Source: Rhodococcus gordoniae (GTDB lineage: Bacteria; Actinomycetota; Actinomycetes; Mycobacteriales; Mycobacteriaceae). Taken from it: 64,000 bases of DNA. The stretch is taken from positions 1 through 64,000 of the forward strand of contig NZ_LPZN01000032.1 of assembly GCF_001646655.1 (NCBI RefSeq). Reading direction: 5' to 3'. Shown one piece after another: positions 43,392 to 51,417 of the stretch. The translations under genes were made by a program, and so were the position numbers. Every line of letters starts with the position of its first letter. Within the stretch, counting starts at the first letter, position 1. Under the pieces are notes generated by a model. That model had not been told where the DNA came from. It did not search any database and saw only the letters and a program-made list of their open reading frames with translations.

Positions 43392-43410
43392 CGGTCCACA
43401 ATGTGGACCG
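43392..43410. promoter_or_regulatory. perfect palindrome, probable IclR operator
   Basis: CGGTCCACA-A-TGTGGACCG: 9-base arms around one base, no mismatch, in the 140-base gap between the divergent IclR and acyl-CoA synthetase genes. It is 50 bases before the synthetase ATG. It differs from the 29462 palindrome, as expected for another IclR protein. Confidence 0.68.
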
Positions 43411-43459
43411 TGCGCCGCGCGACACCGTCCGGCAGGACGTCGAGAAGGGACCACCACCG

Positions 43460-44893
43460 ATGACCACCACCACGCCCGTGCCGTTGCTGACCTCGCTCAC
43501 CGAGTCCGGAGCAGGCAGTGACGACCGCAGCGCTGTCCGCGTCGGAGACGTCTCGCTCACCCGATCCGAACTGATCGCGGCTGCCGCCGCTGTGGCCGAC
43601 GAGGTCGCAGGTTCCTCGCGGGTCGCTGTCGACGCCACCGCGAGCATCGAGACGGTGATCGCCACGACCGGATGCCTCATGGCCGGTGTGGCCGCGGTGC
43701 CCGTGCCGCCGGATTCCGGTCCTGCCGAGCGCGCCCACATCCTGAAGGACTCGGGTGCGCAGGTGTGGCTCGGCACGGCCCCCGAGGATGTCACCCTGCC
43801 TGCGATCCCTGTCGACGCGAGCGCGCGTTCGTCGTCCTCGCACGCGGAGGCCGATCCGGGCAGTGCCGCGATGATCATGTACACCTCGGGAACCACGGGC
43901 GCCCCCAAGGGAGTCGTGCTCTCGCGGTCCGCCGTGGCGGCCGGTCTCGACGGTCTCGCCGAGGCATGGAACTGGACGTCCGACGACACGCTCGTCCACG
44001 GACTTCCCCTGTTCCACGTCCACGGACTCATCCTCGGTGTCGTCGGCGCGCTCCGGCAGGGCTCGCCACTCGTGCACACGGTGCGACCGAAACCCGAAGC
44101 CTATGCGGCAGCCGGTGGTTCGCTGTACTTCGGTGTTCCTACCGTGTGGTCGCGGGTCGCTGCCGACGAATCATCCGCTCGCGCACTGTCGTCCGCGCGA
44201 CTTCTGGTGTCGGGCAGTGCGCCCCTTCCTGTTCCGGTCTTCGAGCGCATGCTCGCCCTCACCGGTTCAGCGCCGATCGAGCGGTACGGGATGAGCGAAA
44301 CGATCATCACGATCAGCACACGCCACGACGGTGAGCGCCGACCCGGCTGGGTGGGACTGCCGATCCAGGGCGTCTCCACCCGCCTGCGCGACCAGGCCGG
44401 CAACCTCGTGCCGCACGACGGTGAAACCCTCGGCCAGTTGGAGGTGTCCGGCGCGACCCTGTTCGACGGCTACCTGAACAACCCCGAGAAGACCGCCGAG
44501 TCGATGACCGAGGACGGCTGGTTCAAGACCGGCGACATCGCCGTGATCGACGACCAGGGTTTCCACCGCATCGTCGGCCGCGAATCGGTCGACATGATCA
44601 AGTCCGGTGGCTACCGGATCGGCGCCGGCGAAGTGGAGCACGCGCTGCTGAACCATCCCGGCGTGCAGGAGGCCGCGGTGGTGGGTGTGCCGGACGACGA
44701 TCTCGGACAGCGGATCGTCGCCTACGTCGTCGGGGATCTCCGTGATCCGGGCGAACTCTCGGACTTCGTCGCGCAGACCCTCTCGATCCACAAGCGCCCC
44801 CGCGAGATCCGTAGCGTCGACGCTCTTCCGCGCAACGCCATGGGCAAGGTGCAGAAGAAGCTTCTCGTCGAGGACTACCTCGCCGGGAAGTGA
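43460..44893 (+). CDS. acyl-CoA synthetase, malonyl-CoA synthetase (MatB)-like
   Basis: A 477-residue AMP-forming ligase. It has the phosphate loop MIMYTSGTTGAPKGVVLS, the LFHVHGLILG motif typical of malonyl-CoA synthetases, GSAPLPVPVFER, ERYGMSETI, DGWFKTGDIAVID, MIKSGGYRIGAGEVEH and the C-terminal lysine in LPRNAMGKVQKKLL. MatB activates malonate or methylmalonate; other short dicarboxylic or carboxylic acids are possible. I start at the ATG at 43460 (GAGAAGGGACCACC upstream). It is paired with the divergent IclR regulator and stands alone on its strand. Confidence 0.85.
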   Translation: MTTTTPVPLLTSLTESGAGSDDRSAVRVGDVSLTRSELIAAAAAVADEVAGSSRVAVDATASIETVIATTGCLMAGVAAVPVPPDSGPAERAHILKDSGAQVWLGTAPEDVTLPAIPVDASARSSSSHAEADPGSAAMIMYTSGTTGAPKGVVLSRSAVAAGLDGLAEAWNWTSDDTLVHGLPLFHVHGLILGVVGALRQGSPLVHTVRPKPEAYAAAGGSLYFGVPTVWSRVAADESSARALSSARLLVSGSAPLPVPVFERMLALTGSAPIERYGMSETIITISTRHDGERRPGWVGLPIQGVSTRLRDQAGNLVPHDGETLGQLEVSGATLFDGYLNNPEKTAESMTEDGWFKTGDIAVIDDQGFHRIVGRESVDMIKSGGYRIGAGEVEHALLNHPGVQEAAVVGVPDDDLGQRIVAYVVGDLRDPGELSDFVAQTLSIHKRPREIRSVDALPRNAMGKVQKKLLVEDYLAGK

Positions 44894-44899
44894 CCCGAT

Positions 44900-45655
44900 C
44901 TACTCGACTGTGCTCGAGCAGTCGGCTCGGCCGACGCCGATCTCGTCACCGACGGTGATGTCGCCGGGAGTCCGGACCGTCGCGTAGACACCGATGCACG
45001 GCATCGGCTTGCCCCCCGGCGCAGTGGGCACCTGATGCGCGGCCGTCACCTCGCGCAGCATGCCGCGCCGCGCGGGAACCTCCTGATGGGGGAGCGTCAC
45101 CATGACGCACCGCGCGGTGCGCTCGTGCGGTGCGAGGACCACGGAACCCATCGAGACCCGTCGGCCGATCCACTCGTCCTCCACGAAACCGGGCGAGTGG
45201 GGAATGTCGACGACCAGCTGCGGACGGAACCGCCGCAGGGCCACGTCGGTGGGGTCGCCGGTGCCGAGCGCCTCCACCGCGGAGCGGGAGACGAGATGCA
45301 GCGGCGCCTCGTCGTAGCTGCGGTCGCGCGGTTCGAGACGCACGTCGTGACCGACCAGTTTCGACAGGAGGTCGTCGACCTCGGGATCGTCGCCGCGGAT
45401 CACCGTGCCGTCGGCCAGGGTGAGTTCGAGTGCCGCCGGATCGCGAGGATCGTCGTCGCTCAGCAGTCGCGCCGAGCAGGTCAGCAGCAGACCGTAGCGG
45501 CGGAAGCGCTTCGCACTCGCGACATTTCCGGATTCCGCGTCGACCAGCGCCCACACATGATCGCCGCGCAGACCGTCCGCTTCGATCGCTGCGGTGTCGA
45601 GCCGTTCACCCCCGAACGACTTCACCGGATAACGCCACAACTGATCGATACGCAC
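44900..45655 (-). CDS. MOSC domain protein
   Basis: A 251-residue protein. The N-terminal beta-barrel part (RIDQLWRYPVKSFGGERLDTAAIEADGLRGDHVWALVD) and the MOSC domain with RRFRPQLVVDIPHSPGFVEDEWIGRRVSMGSVVLAPHERTARCVMVTLPH match the molybdenum-cofactor sulfurase C-terminal family. The conserved cysteine is in TARCVMV. Members bind molybdenum cofactor or carry sulfur for it, or reduce N-hydroxylated compounds. A molybdenum hydroxylase operon lies about 10 kb away, but no operon link exists. The start is a GTG at 45655. Confidence 0.87.
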   Translation of the reverse strand: MRIDQLWRYPVKSFGGERLDTAAIEADGLRGDHVWALVDAESGNVASAKRFRRYGLLLTCSARLLSDDDPRDPAALELTLADGTVIRGDDPEVDDLLSKLVGHDVRLEPRDRSYDEAPLHLVSRSAVEALGTGDPTDVALRRFRPQLVVDIPHSPGFVEDEWIGRRVSMGSVVLAPHERTARCVMVTLPHQEVPARRGMLREVTAAHQVPTAPGGKPMPCIGVYATVRTPGDITVGDEIGVGRADCSSTVE

Positions 45656-45761
45656 GACTCGCGAGCATACGGGGACCGGAGCGGCCGCGGGGCGGGCCCG
45701 ACCGGCCGGCCCGGAAGACGTCCGGCTATGACGTGGACCACAGTGTGGTTAGGTGGCGGTC

Positions 45762-46733
45762 ATGACGGAGAACACGACACGACGATGGGGCCTGACCGTC
45801 CCCCTCGACGGCATCCCTCTGCTCGACCAGCGACGCATCATCGAAGAGCTCCCCGACCTCGGGTACACGGACGTGTGGTCGTCCGAGGCCGGCGCCGCCG
45901 ATGCGTTCACCCCGCTCACCCTCGCGAGCGTGTGGGCTCCCGGCCTGCGCCTGGGCACCGCGATCGTCCCTGTCTACACCCGAGGCCCCGCCACGCTGGC
46001 CATGTCGGCCGCGAGCCTCGCTGCCGCCGCGCCCGGCCGCTTCGTGCTCGGGGTGGGCACATCGTCCGACGTCATCGTCGAGAAGTGGAACGGCATTCCC
46101 TTCGAGGAACCGTTCAAGCGCGCCCGCGACACCCTCCGGTTCCTGCGTTCGGCGCTGGCAGGGGAGAAGGTCTCCGAGAAGTACGACACCTTCGCCGTCG
46201 ACGGCTTCCGGGCCGGCGTCGTGCCCGACCCGGCGCCGCCGGTGCTGCTGGCGGCGCTGCGGCCGGGCATGTTGCGTCTCGCCGGACGTGAGGCCGACGG
46301 CGCCATCATCAACTGGTTGTCCGCCGACGACGTGCGCACCGTGGCGCCCTACGTCCACGAGGGCGGCGAGAACAAGGAGATCGTCGCGCGGATCTTCGTG
46401 CTCCCCGGCTTCGACACCGAGACGGCCCGCGCCATCGGCCGGCGCATGATCGCCGCCTACATGAACGTCCCCGTCTACCGGGCCTTCCACGAATTCCTCG
46501 GCCGCTCGGACGATTTCGCCGGTATGTGGAAGGCGTGGGCGGAAGGTGACCGCAAGGCTGCCCTCGAAGCGATCCCGGACCACGTGGTGGATGCTCTCGT
46601 GATCCACGGCGAACCCGAGGCGTGCCGCGAGCACGTGGAGCGGTACGTCGAGGCGGGGGTGACCACCCCCGCCATCGCCCTGGTGCCCTCGGGTGATCCC
46701 GCACCGATGATCCGGGCGCTCGCCCCACGCTGA
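45762..46733 (+). CDS. LLM-class F420-type oxidoreductase
   Basis: A 323-residue luciferase-like TIM-barrel flavin/F420 enzyme: RRWGLTVPLDGIPLLDQRRIIEELPDLGYTDVWSSEAGAADAFTPLTLASVW, LGTAIVPVYTRGPATLAMSAASLA and GRFVLGVGTSSDVIVEKWNGIPFEEPFKRARDTLRFLR. The last is the family's ligand segment. The overall form is that of the mycobacterial/rhodococcal F420-dependent group. I use the ATG at 45762, 6 bases after AGGTGG; an in-frame GTG at 45753 is inside that site. The substrate is unknown. It is divergent from the MOSC gene. Confidence 0.87.
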   Translation: MTENTTRRWGLTVPLDGIPLLDQRRIIEELPDLGYTDVWSSEAGAADAFTPLTLASVWAPGLRLGTAIVPVYTRGPATLAMSAASLAAAAPGRFVLGVGTSSDVIVEKWNGIPFEEPFKRARDTLRFLRSALAGEKVSEKYDTFAVDGFRAGVVPDPAPPVLLAALRPGMLRLAGREADGAIINWLSADDVRTVAPYVHEGGENKEIVARIFVLPGFDTETARAIGRRMIAAYMNVPVYRAFHEFLGRSDDFAGMWKAWAEGDRKAALEAIPDHVVDALVIHGEPEACREHVERYVEAGVTTPAIALVPSGDPAPMIRALAPR

Positions 46734-46821
46734 CGACCGGACGTCACGATTCGGTGTCGGCGGTTGACGACACCCGAAGGTGACGCGACAACTCCTGCAG
46801 ATGCGCTGTGCAGGAGGCGAC

Positions 46822-47542
46822 ATGGCCGAGCCGATATCGAGTACGGACCGGAACATGTCCTGCAGGGCCACCGGGGTCACCGTGGTCGCCGACGACGGAG
46901 TGCCGTTGGCCGCCACGGTGACCGGCCCGCGGAATGCGGATCTGACCCTCGTGTGCCTGCACGGGCACTGCCAGGACGCCGCGAGCTGGGATGCCGTCTG
47001 CGACGGCCTGGACGTGCAGGACGTCCGCATCGGGACTCGCGGACGGGGGTATCGGGCGCTTTCTGCGCCATCCCGCCGCGTCCATCGTGCACCGGGCGGT
47101 CTCGCGCGTACCTCGCGTGATGGAACTGTCGAAGCGCGCCGGTGGTCGCGTGTGCACGGTCGCTGCTCGCAGGCGCACGGAGGAGTCCTGGCTAGGGGTG
47201 GTCGGGTCGTCGCTGTCGAACGAGACGTCGGTCGTCACCTGGTCGCGGCTGCTGGCCGACTTCGCGGTCCTCGACGAGTCCGCCGCTCTCGCCGTGCTCG
47301 CGAGAGTGCCGGTGGTGGTCGCGGCGGGCACGGAGGACATCTTCGTGCCCTTGGCGTTGTCGGAGGTGATGGCGGCCGGCCTGCCGCACGCCGACCTCGT
47401 GCGGTTCGTGGGTGCCGGTCACCGTGTGCTCGCCGACCGGCCCGAGGAGGTCGCCCGCGCACTGTCGGACCTGCTCGGGCAGGTGCGCGCGGGGAGCCCT
47501 GTCGCCACCGCTCAGCGCGAACCGACGAGGGTCGCGTCCTGA
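46822..47542 (+). pseudogene. alpha/beta hydrolase with internal deletion and frameshift
   Basis: The gene starts well: AGGAGGCGAC before ATG 46822, then GVTVVADDGVPLAATVTGP and LVCLHGHCQDAASWDAVCDG, the oxyanion region of a rhodococcal alpha/beta hydrolase. At about 47027 the homology jumps to another frame (ASGLADGGIGRFLRHPAAS), which continues to the end through VPVVVAAGTEDIFVPLALSEVMAAGLPHADLVRFVGAGH, with the acid and histidine of the triad. The nucleophile elbow (GHSMGG-type) and about 75-100 residues are missing. So this is a deletion with a frame change, not a simple base error. The protein cannot be active. It ends convergent to the MFS gene, overlapping it by 31 bases. Confidence 0.8.
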
Positions 47543-48687
47543 TCGGCGATCAGCTTCCGGGGGACGAGCGCGAGCACGAGCAGGGCCACGGCGATCGCGA
47601 AGCACGCGACGAAGCCGATATGCGGCGCGGCGAGCGAGATGACGAAGGGCACCGCGAAGCCCAGATAGATCAGGCAGTAGAAGACGGCGACGGTCTGCGC
47701 CAGTTCGTCGGAGGGCGCGATGTTCTCGGCGGTGACGAGGCCGGAGACGAGCAGCATGCCGTAACCCCCGCCGAGGAAGACGGCGGTGACGAGGACGGCG
47801 AACACCGATCCCGGACCGTCCACGAGCACCGCGACAGCGGCCGAGACGAACCCCAGGACACCGAGGCCCACCCCGGTCCACACCCCACGATCCTCACCGT
47901 GCCGGGTGATGCGCCGGGCCACGGGCTGGACCAGTGCACCGGTGAGCAGCGTCAGTGCGGCGACCACACCGGTGAACGCGACGGCCACACTGTCGACCCG
48001 ATCCGACACGATCGGCGGCATCGTGGCGAACGAGACGGTCGCGCACCCGAAGACCCACGGAGCCCAAGGGACGACACCCCACCGGAAGCGTGGGGACGAC
48101 AGGGTCGACAGGCGCCACGAACCCTGCACGGTGCGGGGCCGGTGAGCGTCGGGGACGGCCCACACCAGCACCAGCGCGACCACCATCAGGGCGATGTGCA
48201 CCAGATAGGGCAGACGGTCGGGGGCGGGCAGCCACTGCGCGATCAGGCCGGCGAACAGGGCACCGCTGCCGAATCCTGCCGACAGTGAGACGGCCGCCCG
48301 GCGTGCTCCCACACCCGGTCCCTCGCTGAGTTCCTTCATCCAGGCCGTGCCCGCTCCGAACGCCATCCCGGACGCCAATCCGGCGAGGACCCGCCCGAGA
48401 TAGAGCAGGGCGGGGATGTCGGCGCCGAGGAGCAGAACGATCGACGACACGACGCTCACCGGGATCATCGCCCGGATCACCGGGCGACGGCCGATCCGGT
48501 CGGCCACCCGCCCGAAGTAGAGCAGGGCGGGGATCAACCCCACGATGTAGGACCCGAGCATGGCGGTGAACGACCCGCTGCCGAGCCCGAGATGATCGCG
48601 GTAGACCAACTGCATCGGAGCGAACTGATTGGCACCCCAGCTCACCGCGAACACGGCGAACGCGAGACGGGCCCAGGACGGAATCAT
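47512..48687 (-). CDS. MFS transporter
   Basis: A 391-residue 12-helix transporter. Helix 2-3 loop GRVADRIGRRPVIRAM carries the major-facilitator motif A, and helix 4 GRVLAGLASGMAFGAGTAWMKELSEGPGVGARRAA the arginine and gate glycines. It is of the smaller drug/metabolite exporter type; the substrate is unknown. It is divergent from the amidase gene, with 141 bases between. It may serve the amidase pathway, but that is only position. The start is ATG 48687 behind GGGAATGATTCC-like sequence without a strong ribosome site. Confidence 0.85.
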   Translation of the reverse strand: MIPSWARLAFAVFAVSWGANQFAPMQLVYRDHLGLGSGSFTAMLGSYIVGLIPALLYFGRVADRIGRRPVIRAMIPVSVVSSIVLLLGADIPALLYLGRVLAGLASGMAFGAGTAWMKELSEGPGVGARRAAVSLSAGFGSGALFAGLIAQWLPAPDRLPYLVHIALMVVALVLVWAVPDAHRPRTVQGSWRLSTLSSPRFRWGVVPWAPWVFGCATVSFATMPPIVSDRVDSVAVAFTGVVAALTLLTGALVQPVARRITRHGEDRGVWTGVGLGVLGFVSAAVAVLVDGPGSVFAVLVTAVFLGGGYGMLLVSGLVTAENIAPSDELAQTVAVFYCLIYLGFAVPFVISLAAPHIGFVACFAIAVALLVLALVPRKLIADQDATLVGSR

Positions 48688-48828
48688 TCCCCGATCCTCC
48701 CAGGCCCGCTCCGGCGGGAAAGTATCAACTCTTCACACCACGGCGACCGCCTTCCTGTGGAGTGTGGACGTAGGAGGGGCCCGGAGCCCGTCATAGCGTT
48801 CTCGTCGATCGCAGACGAAGGAGGGCCA

Positions 48829-50226
48829 GTGGCGGTAGACGGTCGATCCCCGACACGCGACACCGAACGCATCGGTCCGGCGACCGGCGCGGACGCGCGG
48901 TCGATCGCCACGAGGGTCCGGAGTCGCGAGATCACCGCACGTCGGGTGGTCGAGGATCATCTCGCACTGATCGCCGAGCAGAACCCGCGCCTCAACGCGA
49001 TCGTCACCGTCGCGGCGGCCGGTGCGCGCGAGGAAGCCGACGCCCTCGACCACCGCCTCGACCGGGGCGGCCCGGCCGGTCCACTCGCCGGAGTGCCGTT
49101 CACCGTCAAGGACCTCATCGCCACGGCAGGCGTGCGCACGACGGCGGCCTCGCCGGCATTGGCAGCGAACGTCCCCGTCGTCGACGCACCTGCCGTCGCC
49201 GCGATGAGGGCGGCCGGCGCGATCCTCATCGGCAAAACCAACACGCCCGAATTCGGGACCTCCGGACTCACCGACAACGAGATGTTCGGACCGACGGTCA
49301 ACCCGCTGGGTAGTCCCGACTCGCCGCGCTCGCCCGGTGGATCGAGCGGGGGCGAAGCGGCATCGATCGCCTCGGGCATGAGCGTTCTCGGCCTGGGCAC
49401 CGACTTCGGCGGGTCGGTGCGCTGGCCCGCGCACTGCACCGGTCTGTGCTCGATCCGCCCCACCGTGGGCAGGGTCTCCGCGGACGGCCAGTACCCGGGG
49501 GTGCTCGTCGGCGACCACGTGTGGGCCAATCCCACGACGGTGCACGGCACGCTGCAGACCGTCGGCCCCATGGCACGGACCCTCGGCGACCTCGTCCTCG
49601 CCCTGCGTGTGATCTCCGAGCCGCACATCGCGTGGACGGACCCGGCGACGGTCGACGTCGACGCTCTGACGATCACCTGGGCGGCCGGGGAAGGTACCGT
49701 CCCCGTCGCCGACGAGATCGTGGACGTCGTCCGGGAGAGCGCGCGGCGACTGGGTGCCCGTCCGTACCGGGGGTCGGCGCTGGCCGAGGGAAACGACCTG
49801 TTCGGGCGGCTGCGGTCCACCCAGACCCACACCGACATCGACGCGCTGGGGAGCGTAGACCGGTTCGGGGCCGTCATCCGCGACCTGCTGTCCGCGGCCG
49901 GCCGGGCGGGGCAACGGGAGGTGGAGGAGCTGTGGGCGCAGCGCACCGCGCTCGTCCATCGGCTGCTCGCCGAGATGGGCGACGTGCTGGTGCTGCCGGT
50001 CGCATCCATCGGTGCGCCCCCGCTCGGTCTCGAGCGTTTCGGTGTCGACGATCGGCTGCTCACCTGGCAGGAGGCGCTGGCGAGTTGCCGCACGATCAGC
50101 GTCACCGGGTTCCCGTCCGTCGTCGTCCCCGTCGGGCGGGCGAGCGACGGCATGCCCATCGGCGTGCAGATCGTTGCGCGCCCGTTCCACGACCATGTCG
50201 CGCTGGCCGTCGCCGCGCGTCTGTGA
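48829..50226 (+). CDS. amidase (amidase-signature family)
   Basis: A 465-residue serine amidase. The Ser-cisSer-Lys triad is visible: lysine in GVPFTVKDL, cis-serine and nucleophile in SPGGSSGGEAASIASGMSVLGLGTDFGGSVRWPAHCTGL. It hydrolyses an amide, possibly a carbamoyl or dicarboxylic monoamide. I choose the GTG at 48829, 5 bases after GAAGGAGGG; an in-frame extension upstream lies in the promoter region. It opens the block of XdhC, PucR, permease and molybdenum hydroxylase genes, 43 bases before xdhC. Substrate not assigned. Confidence 0.88.
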   Translation: MAVDGRSPTRDTERIGPATGADARSIATRVRSREITARRVVEDHLALIAEQNPRLNAIVTVAAAGAREEADALDHRLDRGGPAGPLAGVPFTVKDLIATAGVRTTAASPALAANVPVVDAPAVAAMRAAGAILIGKTNTPEFGTSGLTDNEMFGPTVNPLGSPDSPRSPGGSSGGEAASIASGMSVLGLGTDFGGSVRWPAHCTGLCSIRPTVGRVSADGQYPGVLVGDHVWANPTTVHGTLQTVGPMARTLGDLVLALRVISEPHIAWTDPATVDVDALTITWAAGEGTVPVADEIVDVVRESARRLGARPYRGSALAEGNDLFGRLRSTQTHTDIDALGSVDRFGAVIRDLLSAAGRAGQREVEELWAQRTALVHRLLAEMGDVLVLPVASIGAPPLGLERFGVDDRLLTWQEALASCRTISVTGFPSVVVPVGRASDGMPIGVQIVARPFHDHVALAVAARL

Positions 50227-50269
50227 CACGCCTGCTGCGACATGCCGGCAAGAACCGAAGGAGGTTGCT

Positions 50270-51364
50270 GTGCGGGACATTCTCGACGAGCTGGCGCACT
50301 GGTTCGACGACGGTGACGCGTTCGCGCTGGCGACCGTCGTTCGCACCTGGAAGTCGTCGCCGCGCGACCCCGGCGCCGCGATGGCCGTCTCGCAGTCCGG
50401 CGAGGTGGTGGGCAGTGTCTCGGGAGGCTGCATCGAAGGTGCCCTGTACGACATCGCCCACGACGTGCTCGCCGACGGACACGCCCGGACCGAGGTCTTC
50501 CGCGTCACCGACGACGACGCCTTCGGTGTGGGTCTGACCTGCGGCGGCACCATCGAGGTGTTCGTGCAACGAGTCGATGCCGCCACCTTCCCGGAGTTCG
50601 CGGAGGTGGCGCGACGAATCGGGGCGGGGGAACCGGTCGCTGTGGTGACCGGCCGTGAGCCCGTCGTCCATCGGATGATCACCCTCGACGGGGACGGACC
50701 CGAGACCGAGGTCCGCACGCGTCTCGCTCAGGGCGAGTCGGAGGTGTACGTCGACGAGGAGAATGCGCAGATCGTGGAGATCTTCGCTCCGAGGCCGAGG
50801 ATGTACGTCTTCGGCGCCATCGACTTCGCATCCGCCCTGTGCACGCTGGGGAAGTTCGCCGGGTACCGCGTGACGGTGATCGACGCACGGCCCGTCTTCG
50901 CGACCCCTGCCCGGTTCCCGGACGCCGACGAGGTCGTGGTGGCGTGGCCGCACGTCTTCCTCGAGTCGGCGCCGATCGACCCGACCACCGTCGTCGCGGT
51001 TCTCACCCACGACGAGAAGTTCGACATTCCGCTGCTCGAACGTGCGCTCCGGTGCGATGCCGGATACATCGGCGCGATGGGCAGCCGATCCACGCACGAG
51101 CGCAGGGTCGCGCTGTTGCGCGAGGCCGGTCTGTCGGCGGACGAGCTGGCACGACTGCACTCGCCCATCGGGCTCGATCTCGGTGCGCGCACTCCGGAGG
51201 AGACGGCCGTGTCGATCCTCGCGGAGATCCTCGTGAGCACGCGCGGCGCCACCGGGCGCAGCCTCGCGGCGCTGCGCGGACCCATCCACCGGGCGTCTGG
51301 GGGACGCGCTGTCCGACCTGCGGCTTGTCCCCCTGTGATTGACGGTGCTGCCGCAGCCCTCTAA
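50270..51364 (+). CDS. XdhC/CoxI-family molybdenum hydroxylase maturation factor
   Basis: A 364-residue protein. The N-terminal XdhC/CoxI domain has ATVVRTWKSSPRDPGAAMAVSQSGEVVGSVSGGCIEGAL and GLTCGGTIEVFV; the C-terminal Rossmann domain has PRMYVFGAIDFASALCTLGKFAGYRVTVIDARPVFATPARFPDADEVVVAWP and GYIGAMGSRSTHERRVALL. XdhC binds molybdenum cofactor, aids its sulfuration and inserts it into the hydroxylase. The GTG at 50270 follows GAAGGAGGTTGCT. It probably matures the hydroxylase encoded 3.5 kb downstream. The last 30 residues (after LAALRGPIHRASGG) are less conserved. Confidence 0.9.
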   Translation: MRDILDELAHWFDDGDAFALATVVRTWKSSPRDPGAAMAVSQSGEVVGSVSGGCIEGALYDIAHDVLADGHARTEVFRVTDDDAFGVGLTCGGTIEVFVQRVDAATFPEFAEVARRIGAGEPVAVVTGREPVVHRMITLDGDGPETEVRTRLAQGESEVYVDEENAQIVEIFAPRPRMYVFGAIDFASALCTLGKFAGYRVTVIDARPVFATPARFPDADEVVVAWPHVFLESAPIDPTTVVAVLTHDEKFDIPLLERALRCDAGYIGAMGSRSTHERRVALLREAGLSADELARLHSPIGLDLGARTPEETAVSILAEILVSTRGATGRSLAALRGPIHRASGGRAVRPAACPPVIDGAAAAL

Positions 51365-51417
51365 TGTCACGTGTCTCCCGAGCGGGGTGAACGACTGGCA
51401 GGTGGACGGATAGTGCT

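Noticed and set aside
46822-47542. Single sequencing-error frameshift in the hydrolase gene
   Set aside because: A one-base correction would not restore the missing nucleophile region; a segment is absent.
46780-48288. 502-codon plus-strand frame as one gene
   Set aside because: Only its first 70 or so residues resemble a protein; after about 47027 it leaves the hydrolase frame and then runs antisense to the MFS gene.
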